Positions 43,773 through 52,727 of a stretch of 64,000 bases of DNA are shown here, piece after piece (position 1 is the stretch's first letter; each line of letters begins with the position of its first letter). Origin of the DNA: Acidobacteria bacterium SCN 69-37 (GTDB taxonomy: Bacteria > Acidobacteriota > Vicinamibacteria > Vicinamibacterales > SCN-69-37); contig MEDJ01000008.1 of NCBI GenBank assembly GCA_001724025.1, positions 21,685 through 85,684 on the forward strand, in the 5' to 3' direction. The position numbers and the translations under genes were made by a program. Under the pieces are notes generated by a model that had not been told where the DNA came from, did no database searches, and was given only the letters and a program-made list of their open reading frames with translations.

Positions 43773-44284
43773 GATTGCGCCACTTTCACCATCGCGGCAC
43801 GCAGCAGCCGCTGGCCCATGCGGTATCCGCGGCGGATCTCGCTCGTGATCTGTCCCTCGGTCAGGCCGTCGGTCACCGGCTCGGTTGCGAGAGCCTCGTG
43901 CCAGACCGGATCGAACGTCTCGCCCACGGCCGGAATGGCTTCCACGCCGCGGCGCTGGAGCGTGTCGAGGAACTGCCGGCGCACCATGTCGACGCCATCG
44001 CGCAGCGCCGTCAGCCGCGGGTCGTCGTCGACACCGCCCGCCGAGGCTTCGAGCGCGCGATCGAGATTGTCGACAACGGGCAGCAGATCCTTCACCAGGT
44101 CCGCGGCGGCGTATTCCGCCTGGTCCCGCCGTTCGCGCTCGGTGCGCTTGCGGTAGTTGTCGAAGTCGGCGCTGGTCCGCAGCAGGCGGTCGCGCAGGTC
44201 GTCGCGCTCCTGGCGCAGGGCGTCGGGTGACGGCGCGGGGGTGCCCGCGCCCGAATCGGGATTCGGGATGGTCTCGCTGGACAT
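43769..44284 (-). CDS. grpE: GrpE nucleotide exchange factor
   Basis: 'RTSADFDNYRKRTERERRDQAEYAAADLVKDLLPVVDNLDRALE'. Confidence 0.95.
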   Translation of the reverse strand: MSSETIPNPDSGAGTPAPSPDALRQERDDLRDRLLRTSADFDNYRKRTERERRDQAEYAAADLVKDLLPVVDNLDRALEASAGGVDDDPRLTALRDGVDMVRRQFLDTLQRRGVEAIPAVGETFDPVWHEALATEPVTDGLTEGQITSEIRRGYRMGQRLLRAAMVKVAQS

Positions 44285-44291
44285 GATGGGG

Positions 44292-45326
44292 CTATTGACC
44301 TTCGAAGAGTCGTGCGACGGTGTGCGAGACGCCGTCGACGACGGAAATGGCCCGCTGGTAGCGCATGCGCGTCGGGCCGATGATGCCGATGGTGCTCAGT
44401 CGATCGCCGTCCTGGAACGTCGACAGGACGACACTGAACGGCCGCAGTTCGGGAGACCCGCTTTCTTCGCCGATGAGCACCGTCAGCCCCGGGGTCTCGA
44501 GCGACCGCGTCAGCAGTTCGACGAGCCGGTGCTTCTCCTCGATCATCCGGAGCAGCACGCGCAGCGTTTCGAGCGCTTCCTGCCGCCCGTCGGTCTCGCT
44601 GCGCAGTTCCTCCACGAGGAACGACGTGCCCTGGACGTGCAGCGTCTCTTCCGGCGCCACCTCGTGCAGGCCGCTCTGCGCGAGCACGAGCGCGCGGCGC
44701 ATGAGCGCGTCGTAGAGTTGCCGCTCCTCGCGCAGCCGCGTCACGATGGCCGTCCGCGCTTCGTCCAGGGTCAGACCGGCCAGTTCGGCATTGACGTAGT
44801 TGGCGGCCTGCTGGAGCGTCGTGGCGTCGTACCGCTCGGCGGTTTCGATGGCCCTGTGCGTCACCTGGCCGCCCGTGGCCACGATGATGACCAGCACGCG
44901 GCAGCCGTCGAGCCCGACGAAGTCGATGTGCTTGAGGCGCAGCGATGAACTCGCCGGCGCCAGGGCGAAGCCGACCTGGTGCGACGCACGCGACAGTTCC
45001 TGCGAGGCGTGCGCGAGCAGGTCGCCAACGGTGGCCGAGCGCCGCAGCCGGGCCTCGAGGTCGCGCACCGGCCGGGGCGGCCGGCGCGATTCGAGCAGTT
45101 CATCGACGTACTGCCGGTAGCCGTGATCGGTCGGGATGCGGCCCGACGAGGTGTGCGGCTGGCGCACGAGTCCCTGATCTTCGAGCCGGGCCAGGATGTT
45201 GCGAACCGTGGCCGACGACAGCCCCAGCGCGCTGTTCTCGGCCAGCCACGCCGACGACACAGGTTCTCCCTGTTCGATGTACTCGGCGACGAGGCTGGCC
45301 AGAATCCGGTGGTGGCGGTCGGTCAT
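44292..45326 (-). CDS. hrcA: Heat-inducible transcription repressor HrcA
   Basis: 'RHHRILASLVAEYIEQGEPVSS', 'LSSATVRNILARLEDQGLVRQPHTSSGRIPTDHGYRQYVD', 'IGIIGPTRMRYQRAI'. Start placed at MTDRHH; the track start (45344) lies inside the CIRCE-like site. Confidence 0.94.
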   Translation of the reverse strand: MTDRHHRILASLVAEYIEQGEPVSSAWLAENSALGLSSATVRNILARLEDQGLVRQPHTSSGRIPTDHGYRQYVDELLESRRPPRPVRDLEARLRRSATVGDLLAHASQELSRASHQVGFALAPASSSLRLKHIDFVGLDGCRVLVIIVATGGQVTHRAIETAERYDATTLQQAANYVNAELAGLTLDEARTAIVTRLREERQLYDALMRRALVLAQSGLHEVAPEETLHVQGTSFLVEELRSETDGRQEALETLRVLLRMIEEKHRLVELLTRSLETPGLTVLIGEESGSPELRPFSVVLSTFQDGDRLSTIGIIGPTRMRYQRAISVVDGVSHTVARLFEGQ

Positions 45327-45333
45327 GGTCGAG

Positions 45334-45360
45334 TTAGCAGTCATGATTGGTGACTGCTAA
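45334..45360 (-). promoter_or_regulatory. CIRCE-like operator (TTAGCAGTC-N9-GACTGCTAA)
   Basis: Perfect 9-bp inverted repeat with 9-nt spacer immediately upstream of hrcA; one symmetric change from the TTAGCACTC-N9-GAGTGCTAA consensus. Confidence 0.92.
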
Positions 45361-45421
45361 CGAGCAGTATAACAAATATCGGCGGACGCCCCGGCGTCCC
45401 CGGTCCGAACGGAAACGGGCA

Positions 45422-45452
45422 GTCGGAGCCCTGGGGCTTCCGCCCCGGGGCA
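45422..45452 (+). repeat. REP-like palindrome
   Basis: 'gtcggagccctggggcttccgccccgggg'. Confidence 0.75.
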
Positions 45453-45469
45453 CAGCGCGCGGGGGGCCG

Positions 45470-47866
45470 CTATCGCCCCAGCCCGAAGAAGCCGCGGAAC
45501 CGCGAGAAGAACGAGTCGTTGCCGTGCACGTGACACGTCTCCGTGGGGACGTGGTCGGCGAGGAACGCCTCGGTCGAAACGCGCGGGCAGTTGGCCGTGG
45601 CCAGTTGGCCGGTGTCCTTGTCGATCTCGGCCCAGGTGATGCCGCCGGGGGCCTCGAACGCCTGGTTGGGCCGGCCGGCCAGGGCGCGTCGCATGAACGT
45701 GGCCCAGATCGGCACGGCCGCCTGGCCGCCCGTCAGGCCGAGTGGCTGATTGTCGTCGAAGCCGACCCAGACGGCCGTGAGCAGTTCCGGCGTCAGGCCG
45801 ATGAACCACGCGTCGCGCAGATCGTTGGTCGTGCCGGTCTTGCCCGCGGCCTCCAGGCGGAAGCCGGCCGCACGCGCGCTGGCGCCCGACCCCTCGTCGA
45901 GCACGCTGCGCATCATCTGCGTGACGAGGAACGTCGTGTCGGCGCGGGCCACGCGCCGGGCCTCGTCGCCGCGGACCTGGCGCTCGCTGTCGTTCTCGGT
46001 GACGCGCGTCAGTGCCTTCAGCGGCCGGACGACCCCGTCGTTGGCGAAAATCGTGTAGGCCTGCGCCATCTCGATCGGGGACGCTTCGAAGACGCCGAGG
46101 GCGATCGAGGGATAGGCACGCGCCGGCGTGCCCACGCGCAGGCGCGACCACAGCGCGACCACGCGGTCGTAGCCGACCTGCTCGGCCACCTTGATGGCGA
46201 CCACGTTGCGCGACGAGGCGAGTGCACGGCGCAGCGTCACGGCGCCTTCGTATTCGCCCTCGAAGTTGGCCGGCTCGTACAGGTTCTCGCCGTCCTGGAA
46301 CACCGTCGGCTCGTCGACGACGAGCGTGGCCGGGGTGAAGTCGGCGCGCCCGGCGGCCGTTTCTTCGAACGCCGTCAGATAGACGAAGGGTTTGAAGACG
46401 GATCCTGGCTGCCGGCGTGCCAGCACCACGCGGTTGTACTGCGACTGGCTGTAGGCTCGGCCGCCGACCATCGCGAGAATCTCGCCCGTGCGCGGATCCA
46501 GGGCAACGAGCGCCACCTGCGGCTGGCCCTTGCGCTTGCGGCCGGCGAGCCGCTTGTCGACCGCGGCGATGCCCTCGGCCACGGCTTCCTGCGCGAACCG
46601 CTGCAGGTGCAGGTCGAGCGTGGTGTGGATGTCCACGCGTGACCCGCGCGTGAGCAACCCCGGGAACTGCTCGGCGGCCAGTTGTCCGACGTAGTCGATG
46701 AAGTAGGGCGCCTCGTTCTCGAGCGCGCGCGCGGCGACGGTGAGCGGCAGGGCCGCGGCCTCGTCGGCCTGAGCGCTGGTAATCGCGCCGGTGTCGACCA
46801 TCGCGCGCAGGACGACGTTCCGGCGCTCCCGGGCGCGTTCGGGATTGCGGAACGGCGCGAGCCGGGACGGCGACTGGATCAGGCCCGCGAGCGTGGCCGA
46901 CTCGGCGAGCGTGAGGTTGCGGACGTCCTTGCCGAAGAAGATCCGCGCCGCTTCCGGCACGCCGTGGATGGCGAACGGCCCGCGCTGGCCCAGCACGATG
47001 TCGTTCAGGTACAGCTCGAGGATCTGTGCTTTTGTGAAGCGCGACTCGAGCACCAGCGCCATGAACTGCTCCTGCAGCTTCCGGCGCATCGTCTTCTCGG
47101 GCGTGAGGAACGTGTTCTTGACGATCTGCTGGGTGAGTGTCGAGGCGCCCTCGAGATACGGACGGTCGCCGCGCAGGTTGGTGACGATGGCGCCGATGGC
47201 GCGGATCGGATCGACCCCGGGGTGATCGAAAAAACGCCGGTCCTCGATCGCGAGCACGGCGTCGATCACGTCCTTCGGCATGTTCACCAGCGGCACGTGC
47301 CGTCGTCGTTCCCCCTGTGCGAGCGAGGCGATCAGCGGCGCCTCGAGCGCGAACCGATCCACGCGCGTGGTGCCCGTCGTGCTGATGCGCGAAACGGTCG
47401 GTGAATTCCCGGCCGAGAATTCGACGGTGAGCGCGCGTGAGGGCGCGTCCGTCGCCTCGCGGGTCACGACCGTGATTTCGCGGTCCGCGACCGTGAACTC
47501 GCCGGGCGATCCGGCCTTCACGCGCTGCGCGTAGCCGACGTCGTTGAGCCGCTGGACGAATTGCGCGGGCGTCAGGGCCTGGCCGCGTTGGACCTGGAAC
47601 GGGCGCCCGAACACGCGCGGCGCGACCTCCTGATCGCCGGCGAGCTTGCGGTCGATGAGGCGGCCGTACGTGATCCAGAGGCCGGCGATGGTGACGACGG
47701 CGATGACGAAGATGCCGGTGGCCGTCAGGGCGAGGAACCGCGAGAGCCGCGAGCCGCGGGCCACGCGAATCCTGACCCCGCGCGGTCGGCGCGCCGGTGT
47801 CGAGCGACCCTTGGATGAACGGGAGCGTGGCGCCACGGGTGTGCAGCAGTGTACAAGATGACCCAC
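45470..47866 (-). CDS. Class A penicillin-binding protein 1 (transglycosylase/transpeptidase); start uncertain
   Basis: 'VLAIEDRRFFDHPGVDPIRAIGAI', 'GASTLTQQIVKNTFLTPEKTMRRKLQE', 'QPGSVFKPFVYLTAFE', 'KTGTTNDLRDAWFIG'. Confidence 0.93.
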   Translation of the reverse strand: MGHLVHCCTPVAPRSRSSKGRSTPARRPRGVRIRVARGSRLSRFLALTATGIFVIAVVTIAGLWITYGRLIDRKLAGDQEVAPRVFGRPFQVQRGQALTPAQFVQRLNDVGYAQRVKAGSPGEFTVADREITVVTREATDAPSRALTVEFSAGNSPTVSRISTTGTTRVDRFALEAPLIASLAQGERRRHVPLVNMPKDVIDAVLAIEDRRFFDHPGVDPIRAIGAIVTNLRGDRPYLEGASTLTQQIVKNTFLTPEKTMRRKLQEQFMALVLESRFTKAQILELYLNDIVLGQRGPFAIHGVPEAARIFFGKDVRNLTLAESATLAGLIQSPSRLAPFRNPERARERRNVVLRAMVDTGAITSAQADEAAALPLTVAARALENEAPYFIDYVGQLAAEQFPGLLTRGSRVDIHTTLDLHLQRFAQEAVAEGIAAVDKRLAGRKRKGQPQVALVALDPRTGEILAMVGGRAYSQSQYNRVVLARRQPGSVFKPFVYLTAFEETAAGRADFTPATLVVDEPTVFQDGENLYEPANFEGEYEGAVTLRRALASSRNVVAIKVAEQVGYDRVVALWSRLRVGTPARAYPSIALGVFEASPIEMAQAYTIFANDGVVRPLKALTRVTENDSERQVRGDEARRVARADTTFLVTQMMRSVLDEGSGASARAAGFRLEAAGKTGTTNDLRDAWFIGLTPELLTAVWVGFDDNQPLGLTGGQAAVPIWATFMRRALAGRPNQAFEAPGGITWAEIDKDTGQLATANCPRVSTEAFLADHVPTETCHVHGNDSFFSRFRGFFGLGR

Positions 47867-48613
47867 ATGCCTGACCCGGGTCGATCCATCCGTGCGGCGG
47901 GCGTCGGGCGCTGTCGCCTGGCGGCCGCCATGGCCGCAGGGCTGGTGCTCGCGGCGTGTGCGTCACCTCCGGCCGTCCTGCGGGATCTGGAACCGGAGGC
48001 GCGCACGGTGGCACGCGTGCTGCGGACCACGGATCGCGCGGCCTTCGACGCGTTGATCGCGCGGATGGCCGCCGGCGATGTATCGGATCCGACGCAGCAG
48101 GCGATCCGGTTTCACGCGTACCTGCGAACCGGCGTGGTTCCGACCTACGTGCCGCTGGCCTCCGACGAGGCCATCCGTGCGTACGTCCGCGTCACGATGA
48201 CCGAGATCCGCGAACTGCGCGACGCCAGCTACGCCCGCTGTTTTGCCTTCCTGTTCGGCAGTCGCACTGATGAGGCCGAGTTGATTCGACTCGAGGCGAC
48301 GTTGTCGCCCGCGACGCGGACGGCGGCCTTCCGGGCGATTGCGAATCTGATGACGTCGGCGGAACCCGTACCCGTGTCCGTGGACGAGGAGGCGGTGTGG
48401 CACGTGCTCGACAACCGGATCGTGCCGGCGCTGCCGGCCTGGCTCGGGGAGCGCACGATGGTGCTGCGCGACGCGCGGGCACGCGACCTCGATCGCACGG
48501 CCGCCTGCGACGTCACGGCCGCCGTCTACGCGGCGGTCGTAGATCTACCCGGCCCGGACGGGGCCGCCGTGATGCGGTACCTGCTGGCACGCCAGATGAT
48601 GGCGGGGTTGTAG
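47867..48613 (+). CDS. Hypothetical lipoprotein
   Basis: Signal peptide with lipobox 'LVLAACASPP'; divergent from PBP1 gene. Confidence 0.65.
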   Translation: MPDPGRSIRAAGVGRCRLAAAMAAGLVLAACASPPAVLRDLEPEARTVARVLRTTDRAAFDALIARMAAGDVSDPTQQAIRFHAYLRTGVVPTYVPLASDEAIRAYVRVTMTEIRELRDASYARCFAFLFGSRTDEAELIRLEATLSPATRTAAFRAIANLMTSAEPVPVSVDEEAVWHVLDNRIVPALPAWLGERTMVLRDARARDLDRTAACDVTAAVYAAVVDLPGPDGAAVMRYLLARQMMAGL

Positions 48614-48691
48614 TGGGCTGGCCGCGCGGCGGCACGGCGGCGGGCCGCCGCGAGAAGCCTCGCTGACGACCGGGCTTCCGTGGGCGCCTGC

Positions 48692-49170
48692 TCAGGAGGC
48701 TTCTGGCTTCGAACTCGAGGGTGCTGGCTCTTTCAGCAGCCTCTTGGCAGTCCGTGGCGGTTCCCACGGGTTGAGGACGTCGACGCCGGTCGGCGCGAGA
48801 TCCGAAACGTTGCGCGTGACGACGGTCATGCCGTGAACCAGTGCTGTTGCGGCGATCAGGGCATCCCGCTCTGCGCGCGGCGTCGGCACATGAAGCCCGC
48901 GCAGCATCGCGCGACCGCCGGATCGACGGGCAGCACCTGGCCCTCGAATCGCGGCAGGATCTGATCGTCGATCCACGTGCGAAGGACTGCTCCCTGCGCG
49001 GTGTCTCGTCGTGCGATGAGCAGCGCTCCCATTTCTATTTCCAGAATCGAAATCGCAGACAGGAACGTCCTGGCTGCCGGCGTCGAGCCGGCCCATGCCG
49101 CCACGAGCGGGTTGGCCTTGTCGGGGCGTCTGAGCTCGGAGATGACCGTGGTGTCGAGCTGGAACATCAA
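48692..49170 (-). pseudogene. VapC-family PIN toxin with internal frameshift near 48896-48898
   Basis: Frame 1 'MFQLDTTVISELRRPDKANPLVAAWAG...VLPVDPAVARCCAG' continues in another frame as 'LHVPTPRAERDALIAATALVHGMTVVTRNVSDLAPTGVDVLNPWEP'. Confidence 0.85.
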
Positions 49171-49424
49171 TCGAGGTCGGCCGGCTTGAACACGCCACCG
49201 CGCAGGCGGGGCGGTTCGAACTCGAAATCAGCGGTCGTTCGCTGAGCCAGTGCTTCAGCGACGGACGTCGTATCGCCGGTCAGACGTTGATAGTCCTCGA
49301 TGGACAGCAGGACATGCGCCAGCCTGCCGCGGTCGGTAATGAAGACAGGACCGCGCCTGGCGGCCTTCGTGGCCCTGCTCGTGTCCTGATTGAACTCCCG
49401 GCTCGTCAGCGTGGTAGGCGGCAC
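49167..49424 (-). CDS. Phd/YefM-family antitoxin
   Basis: GTG start 'VPPTTLTSREFNQDTSRATKAARRGPVFITDRGRLAHVLLSIEDYQRLTG'; 4-nt overlap with downstream vapC. Confidence 0.87.
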   Translation of the reverse strand: MPPTTLTSREFNQDTSRATKAARRGPVFITDRGRLAHVLLSIEDYQRLTGDTTSVAEALAQRTTADFEFEPPRLRGGVFKPADLD

Positions 49425-49663
49425 CGATCTATTGTAAGTAAATGTGTCTACATTCAATGGCGGCGCGTCATGCGCCCGAGGTCCGAGGTTGAGACGATGG
49501 CGGACGCGCGGGAAGTGATAGACGTCAGTGACGGATGCCGGCCGGCCGAGGTGAACGGCGGCAGGAGAAGACGAGTCGCCTCGCGCTCGGGGCTCTCTCT
49601 GCGCGACCGCCGCGAATGCGTCGCGCCGGCGCGATAGGCGGCGCGACCTCCAAGGTTGAAACA

Positions 49664-49693
49664 ATGGAGCCCCGGACCTTCAGGTCCCGGGAG
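49664..49693 (+). repeat. REP-like palindrome (variant stem)
   Basis: 'tggagccccggaccttcaggtcccggga'. Confidence 0.7.
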
Positions 49694-49706
49694 TCGCCGT
49701 GACAGG

Positions 49707-49723
49707 TTGCCAAAAATTGGCAA
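49707..49723. promoter_or_regulatory. Putative ParD operator: TTGCCAA-AAA-TTGGCAA
   Basis: Perfect 7-bp inverted repeat 20 bp upstream of the parD ATG in a locally AT-rich patch. Confidence 0.65.
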
Positions 49724-49743
49724 ACGCGCTTAATCTGCATCCC

Positions 49744-49995
49744 ATGAGCACGATGAACATCTCGTTGCCGGAACACCTGAAGGCATTCGTAGACGAGCAG
49801 GTGAATCGAGGTGCCTACGGCACCAGCAGCGAGTACGTCCGCGAGTTGATCAGGCGCGACCAGGATCGTCAGCAATTGCGTGACCTGCTGCTCGAGGGCG
49901 CTCGCTCGCCGCAGGGCGCTCCGGCCGATGCCGCGTGGTTCTCGACGCTGAGGGCGCGGGTGCGCAAAGCCGCCAATCAGGCTCGGCGGAAGTGA
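49744..49995 (+). CDS. ParD-family antitoxin
   Basis: 'MNISLPEHLKAFVDEQVNRGAYGTSSEYVRELIRRDQDRQQLRDLLLEGA'. Confidence 0.92.
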   Translation: MSTMNISLPEHLKAFVDEQVNRGAYGTSSEYVRELIRRDQDRQQLRDLLLEGARSPQGAPADAAWFSTLRARVRKAANQARRK

Positions 49996-50318
49996 GCGTC
50001 AAGGCCGTCCGGCCCCGTCGATCGGCGATCGATGACGTCGAACGTGCGATTGACTATTACCTCGGTGAAGGTTCGATTGACGCCGCCTCAGGGTTCGTCG
50101 ATGCGCTCGAAGGGGCGTACAGCGAGATTGGACGCCATCCTTCCATCGGCTCGCCGCGTTATGCCGTCGAACTGAATCTGCCTGAGCTTCGACACTGGGC
50201 GCTGACGAAGTCCCCCTATCTCGTGTTCTACGTCGATCGCGCCGACCACATCGATGTCTGGCGTGTGCTGCACCAGCACCGCAACATTCCTGCCTCGATG
50301 CAGGATGGCGCGGGGTAG
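49992..50318 (+). CDS. ParE/RelE-family toxin
   Basis: 'AIDDVERAIDYYLGEGSIDAASGFVDALEGAYSEIGRHPSIGSPRY...PYLVFYVDRADHIDVWRVLHQHRNIP'; overlaps antitoxin stop. Confidence 0.9.
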   Translation: MSVKAVRPRRSAIDDVERAIDYYLGEGSIDAASGFVDALEGAYSEIGRHPSIGSPRYAVELNLPELRHWALTKSPYLVFYVDRADHIDVWRVLHQHRNIPASMQDGAG

Positions 50319-50359
50319 ACACAGACGGGGACGGGCGCACGCGCATCTCCCCGACCGGA

Positions 50360-50704
50360 TCACGCGTCGCTGCGCAGCACGGTCTGGATGATGGACGCCA
50401 TGCGTTCCCAGGCGTCTTTCTCCTTGCCGAGCTGGCGTTTGCCGGCGGGCGTGAGCGAATAGAAGCGCGCGCGGCGGTTCGTGTCGGTCGTGCCCCACGC
50501 GCCGCGCAGCAGACCGCGTTGTTCGAGCCGCATCAGCGCCGGATAGAGCGTGCCCATGTTCAGTTGGAGCGCGCCGTTCGACACCTGCTCGAGCCGCGAC
50601 GCGATGGTATAGCCGTGTGACGGCCCCAGCGTCTCGAGCGTACGCATCACCATCAGGTCGAGCGTGCCCTGGAGGACGTCGGCCTTGGTCTCTTTATTGG
50701 CCAT
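50360..50704 (-). CDS. PadR-family transcriptional regulator
   Basis: 'VLQGTLDLMVMRTLETLGPSHGYTIASRLEQVSNGALQLNMGTLYPALMRLEQRGLL'. Confidence 0.93.
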   Translation of the reverse strand: MANKETKADVLQGTLDLMVMRTLETLGPSHGYTIASRLEQVSNGALQLNMGTLYPALMRLEQRGLLRGAWGTTDTNRRARFYSLTPAGKRQLGKEKDAWERMASIIQTVLRSDA

Positions 50705-50751
50705 GCCAATGAAGTATGGCGGTTTCCGGTCGGATGTCAAACGGCCACGCG

Positions 50752-50890
50752 GCGTCCCCCGAGGTCGTGGCCTCGGGGCCTCGTAGCCCCGCCGCCCCGT
50801 CGCCTTGTAGCCGCCCCCTGGGGCTGAAGCCCCAGGGCTCCGAGAAGCCTTCTTCCAGCCTCCTCCCAGCCCGTCGCCTCCCCGCCTCCT
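50752..50890. repeat. REP-like palindromes (50752-50776 degenerate; 50814-50846) plus GGGAGGCGG-family copy (about 50850-50890)
   Basis: 'cccctggggctgaagccccagggctccgaga' and 'cttccagcctcctcccagcccgtcgcctccccgcctcc'. Confidence 0.75.
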
Positions 50891-52547
50891 ACGGCACTAC
50901 CACATAGTGCGCGTCGGCCGGGAGGGGCAGGCCGTCGATCAGGCGGGTGCCGAGGTCGAGGCCGTAGCGGTTGACGAAATAGGTGAGGCTGAGGAAGCGT
51001 TCCTGCGGATGGCCCTCCGGGAACGTCAGGTTACGCGTCCGGATGAACTGGCGTCGCAGCGTCTCGTCCTTCTTCTTCGACGCCTGCAGCACCTTGCCGT
51101 GCAGGCTCGCCAACGTCTCGCGCATGCGCGTCACGGTCGTCTCGGCCGCCCCGGCCAGCGTCGCGTCGACCAGTGCGGCGGCCTCGCCAATCCGCGAAGC
51201 CTGGCCGGCAATCGCCGTCTCGAACGCGGTGAACGCAGCCTCGACTTCGGCCGGCATCTGGAGCGCGAGCAGGTGATTGAGCACGGACTCGTCCTGCGGC
51301 TGCAGCGCCTCGAGGGCGACGGGATGACGATCGAAGAACCGCAGCGCGGCCGCATCGACGAGCGTGGCGCTGGCCCGCGAGGCCACGAGGGGCCGCTCGA
51401 TGCCGAACGCGGCGTACACCGGCCCGAGTTGCGCGTGATAGGCGAGTTCAGAGGGACCAGCGATGTAGCAGACGGTGGGGAAGATGGTGTCCTGGACCAG
51501 GGGACGCAGCAGGACGTTGGGGCTGAATCGATCGGGGTGGGCGGTCATCTCGGCACGGAGGTCGTCGACCGACCACTCGTGACCGTCGACAGTCACGTGG
51601 CCGTCACGACAGCGCAGTGGCCGGCGTCCCGTCTCGTCCACCCGGAACAGGCACACCACGTCGTCGCCGGGCACGACCTGCGCTGTGTGTCCGCCGTCCG
51701 CCATGCGGGTGCCGGCCTCGCGCGCCAGCCGGGCCGTCTCGCCGGGCGTGGCCAGTTCGCGCGCGAACACGTCGGCCGTGAAACGCTTGGCCGCCGGATC
51801 CGACGCCTCGAACACGACGAGCCCCTCGGACCCGAGCAGCGCCTCGATCCAGCCGGCGCACGCAGCGGCCGGCGACTGGCCGGCACGGTAGTGCGCGCGC
51901 AGGGTGTCGAGCACGGCCGGTGTGAATTCGGTGGGCGTCAGTCGGGCGGCAAGGTCGTCGAGGACCTGATCGATGCCCGCGTCGAAGGCCAGCGCGCCCA
52001 CGGGCTGCGAGCCGGCGCCGGGCAGATCGCCGGCCGTCACCGTGACCGGGGCGTAGTCGCGATCGAGCAGGTGCGCGGCGCGAATCTCGTCCCAGTCGTG
52101 ATCGTCGGCGTCCACCCAGAAGACGGGAACGACAGGCACACCGTGACGCGCCTGGGCCGCGCGGGCGTACTGGATGGTCGTGACGGCCTTCAGCAGCGTG
52201 TAGAGCGGCCCGCCGAACACGCCGGCCTGCTGACCCGTGACCACGGCGACGGCGCCGGGCGTCGCCAGTTCGGCAGCGGCGGCGCGGGCGCGCGCGGGCG
52301 CGTGCCGACGGGCCAGTTGGGCCTGCACGACCTCGGCGATGGCCGCGTGCGGGCGCGACTGGCGAGTCACGCGATCGATCGTTGCCTGCCAGGCGGCCGG
52401 GTCGGCCGGATCGCCGGCGAAGAGCGAGGCCACAGCGGAGAAGTCGTGGGTCGTGGCCGCGACGAGCGGCCGGATCCAGGGCAGGCGGTCATACGGGATG
52501 ACGTCGCGGACGAGGCCGGACGTCAGGGTATCGGAATGGCTCGACAC
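50889..52547 (-). CDS. bshC: Putative cysteine ligase BshC (bacillithiol biosynthesis)
   Basis: 'VVTGQQAGVFGGPLYTLLKAVTTIQYAR', 'VPVFWVDADDHDWDEI', 'YIAGPSELAYHAQLGPVYAAFGI'. Confidence 0.9.
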   Translation of the reverse strand: MSSHSDTLTSGLVRDVIPYDRLPWIRPLVAATTHDFSAVASLFAGDPADPAAWQATIDRVTRQSRPHAAIAEVVQAQLARRHAPARARAAAAELATPGAVAVVTGQQAGVFGGPLYTLLKAVTTIQYARAAQARHGVPVVPVFWVDADDHDWDEIRAAHLLDRDYAPVTVTAGDLPGAGSQPVGALAFDAGIDQVLDDLAARLTPTEFTPAVLDTLRAHYRAGQSPAAACAGWIEALLGSEGLVVFEASDPAAKRFTADVFARELATPGETARLAREAGTRMADGGHTAQVVPGDDVVCLFRVDETGRRPLRCRDGHVTVDGHEWSVDDLRAEMTAHPDRFSPNVLLRPLVQDTIFPTVCYIAGPSELAYHAQLGPVYAAFGIERPLVASRASATLVDAAALRFFDRHPVALEALQPQDESVLNHLLALQMPAEVEAAFTAFETAIAGQASRIGEAAALVDATLAGAAETTVTRMRETLASLHGKVLQASKKKDETLRRQFIRTRNLTFPEGHPQERFLSLTYFVNRYGLDLGTRLIDGLPLPADAHYVVVP

Positions 52548-52727
52548 GGCAGCACTGTACTACAGCGCCTGTGACGCGCGCGTCGCCCCTGGCAGCGGCC
52601 GGCGGTACCCGGCTGCGCCGAAAGATGTAGACTCACAACGCCCACCCTCGGCTCCGGACCGGAGCCGGTCATAGCCTTCGGCTCACCCGATCAGGCACAA
52701 TACAGGGTTGACGAGCGGAGATCATTC

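Noticed and set aside
48856-49170. Programmed frameshifting in the VapC gene
   Set aside because: Only a GGG run is present, no slippery heptamer or obvious stimulatory structure; mutation or sequencing error is simpler.
52650-52666. Hairpin ggctccggaccggagcc upstream of carA as attenuator
   Set aside because: Very short loop, no leader peptide, pyrimidine-binding antiterminator or U-tract seen; not enough to call regulation.
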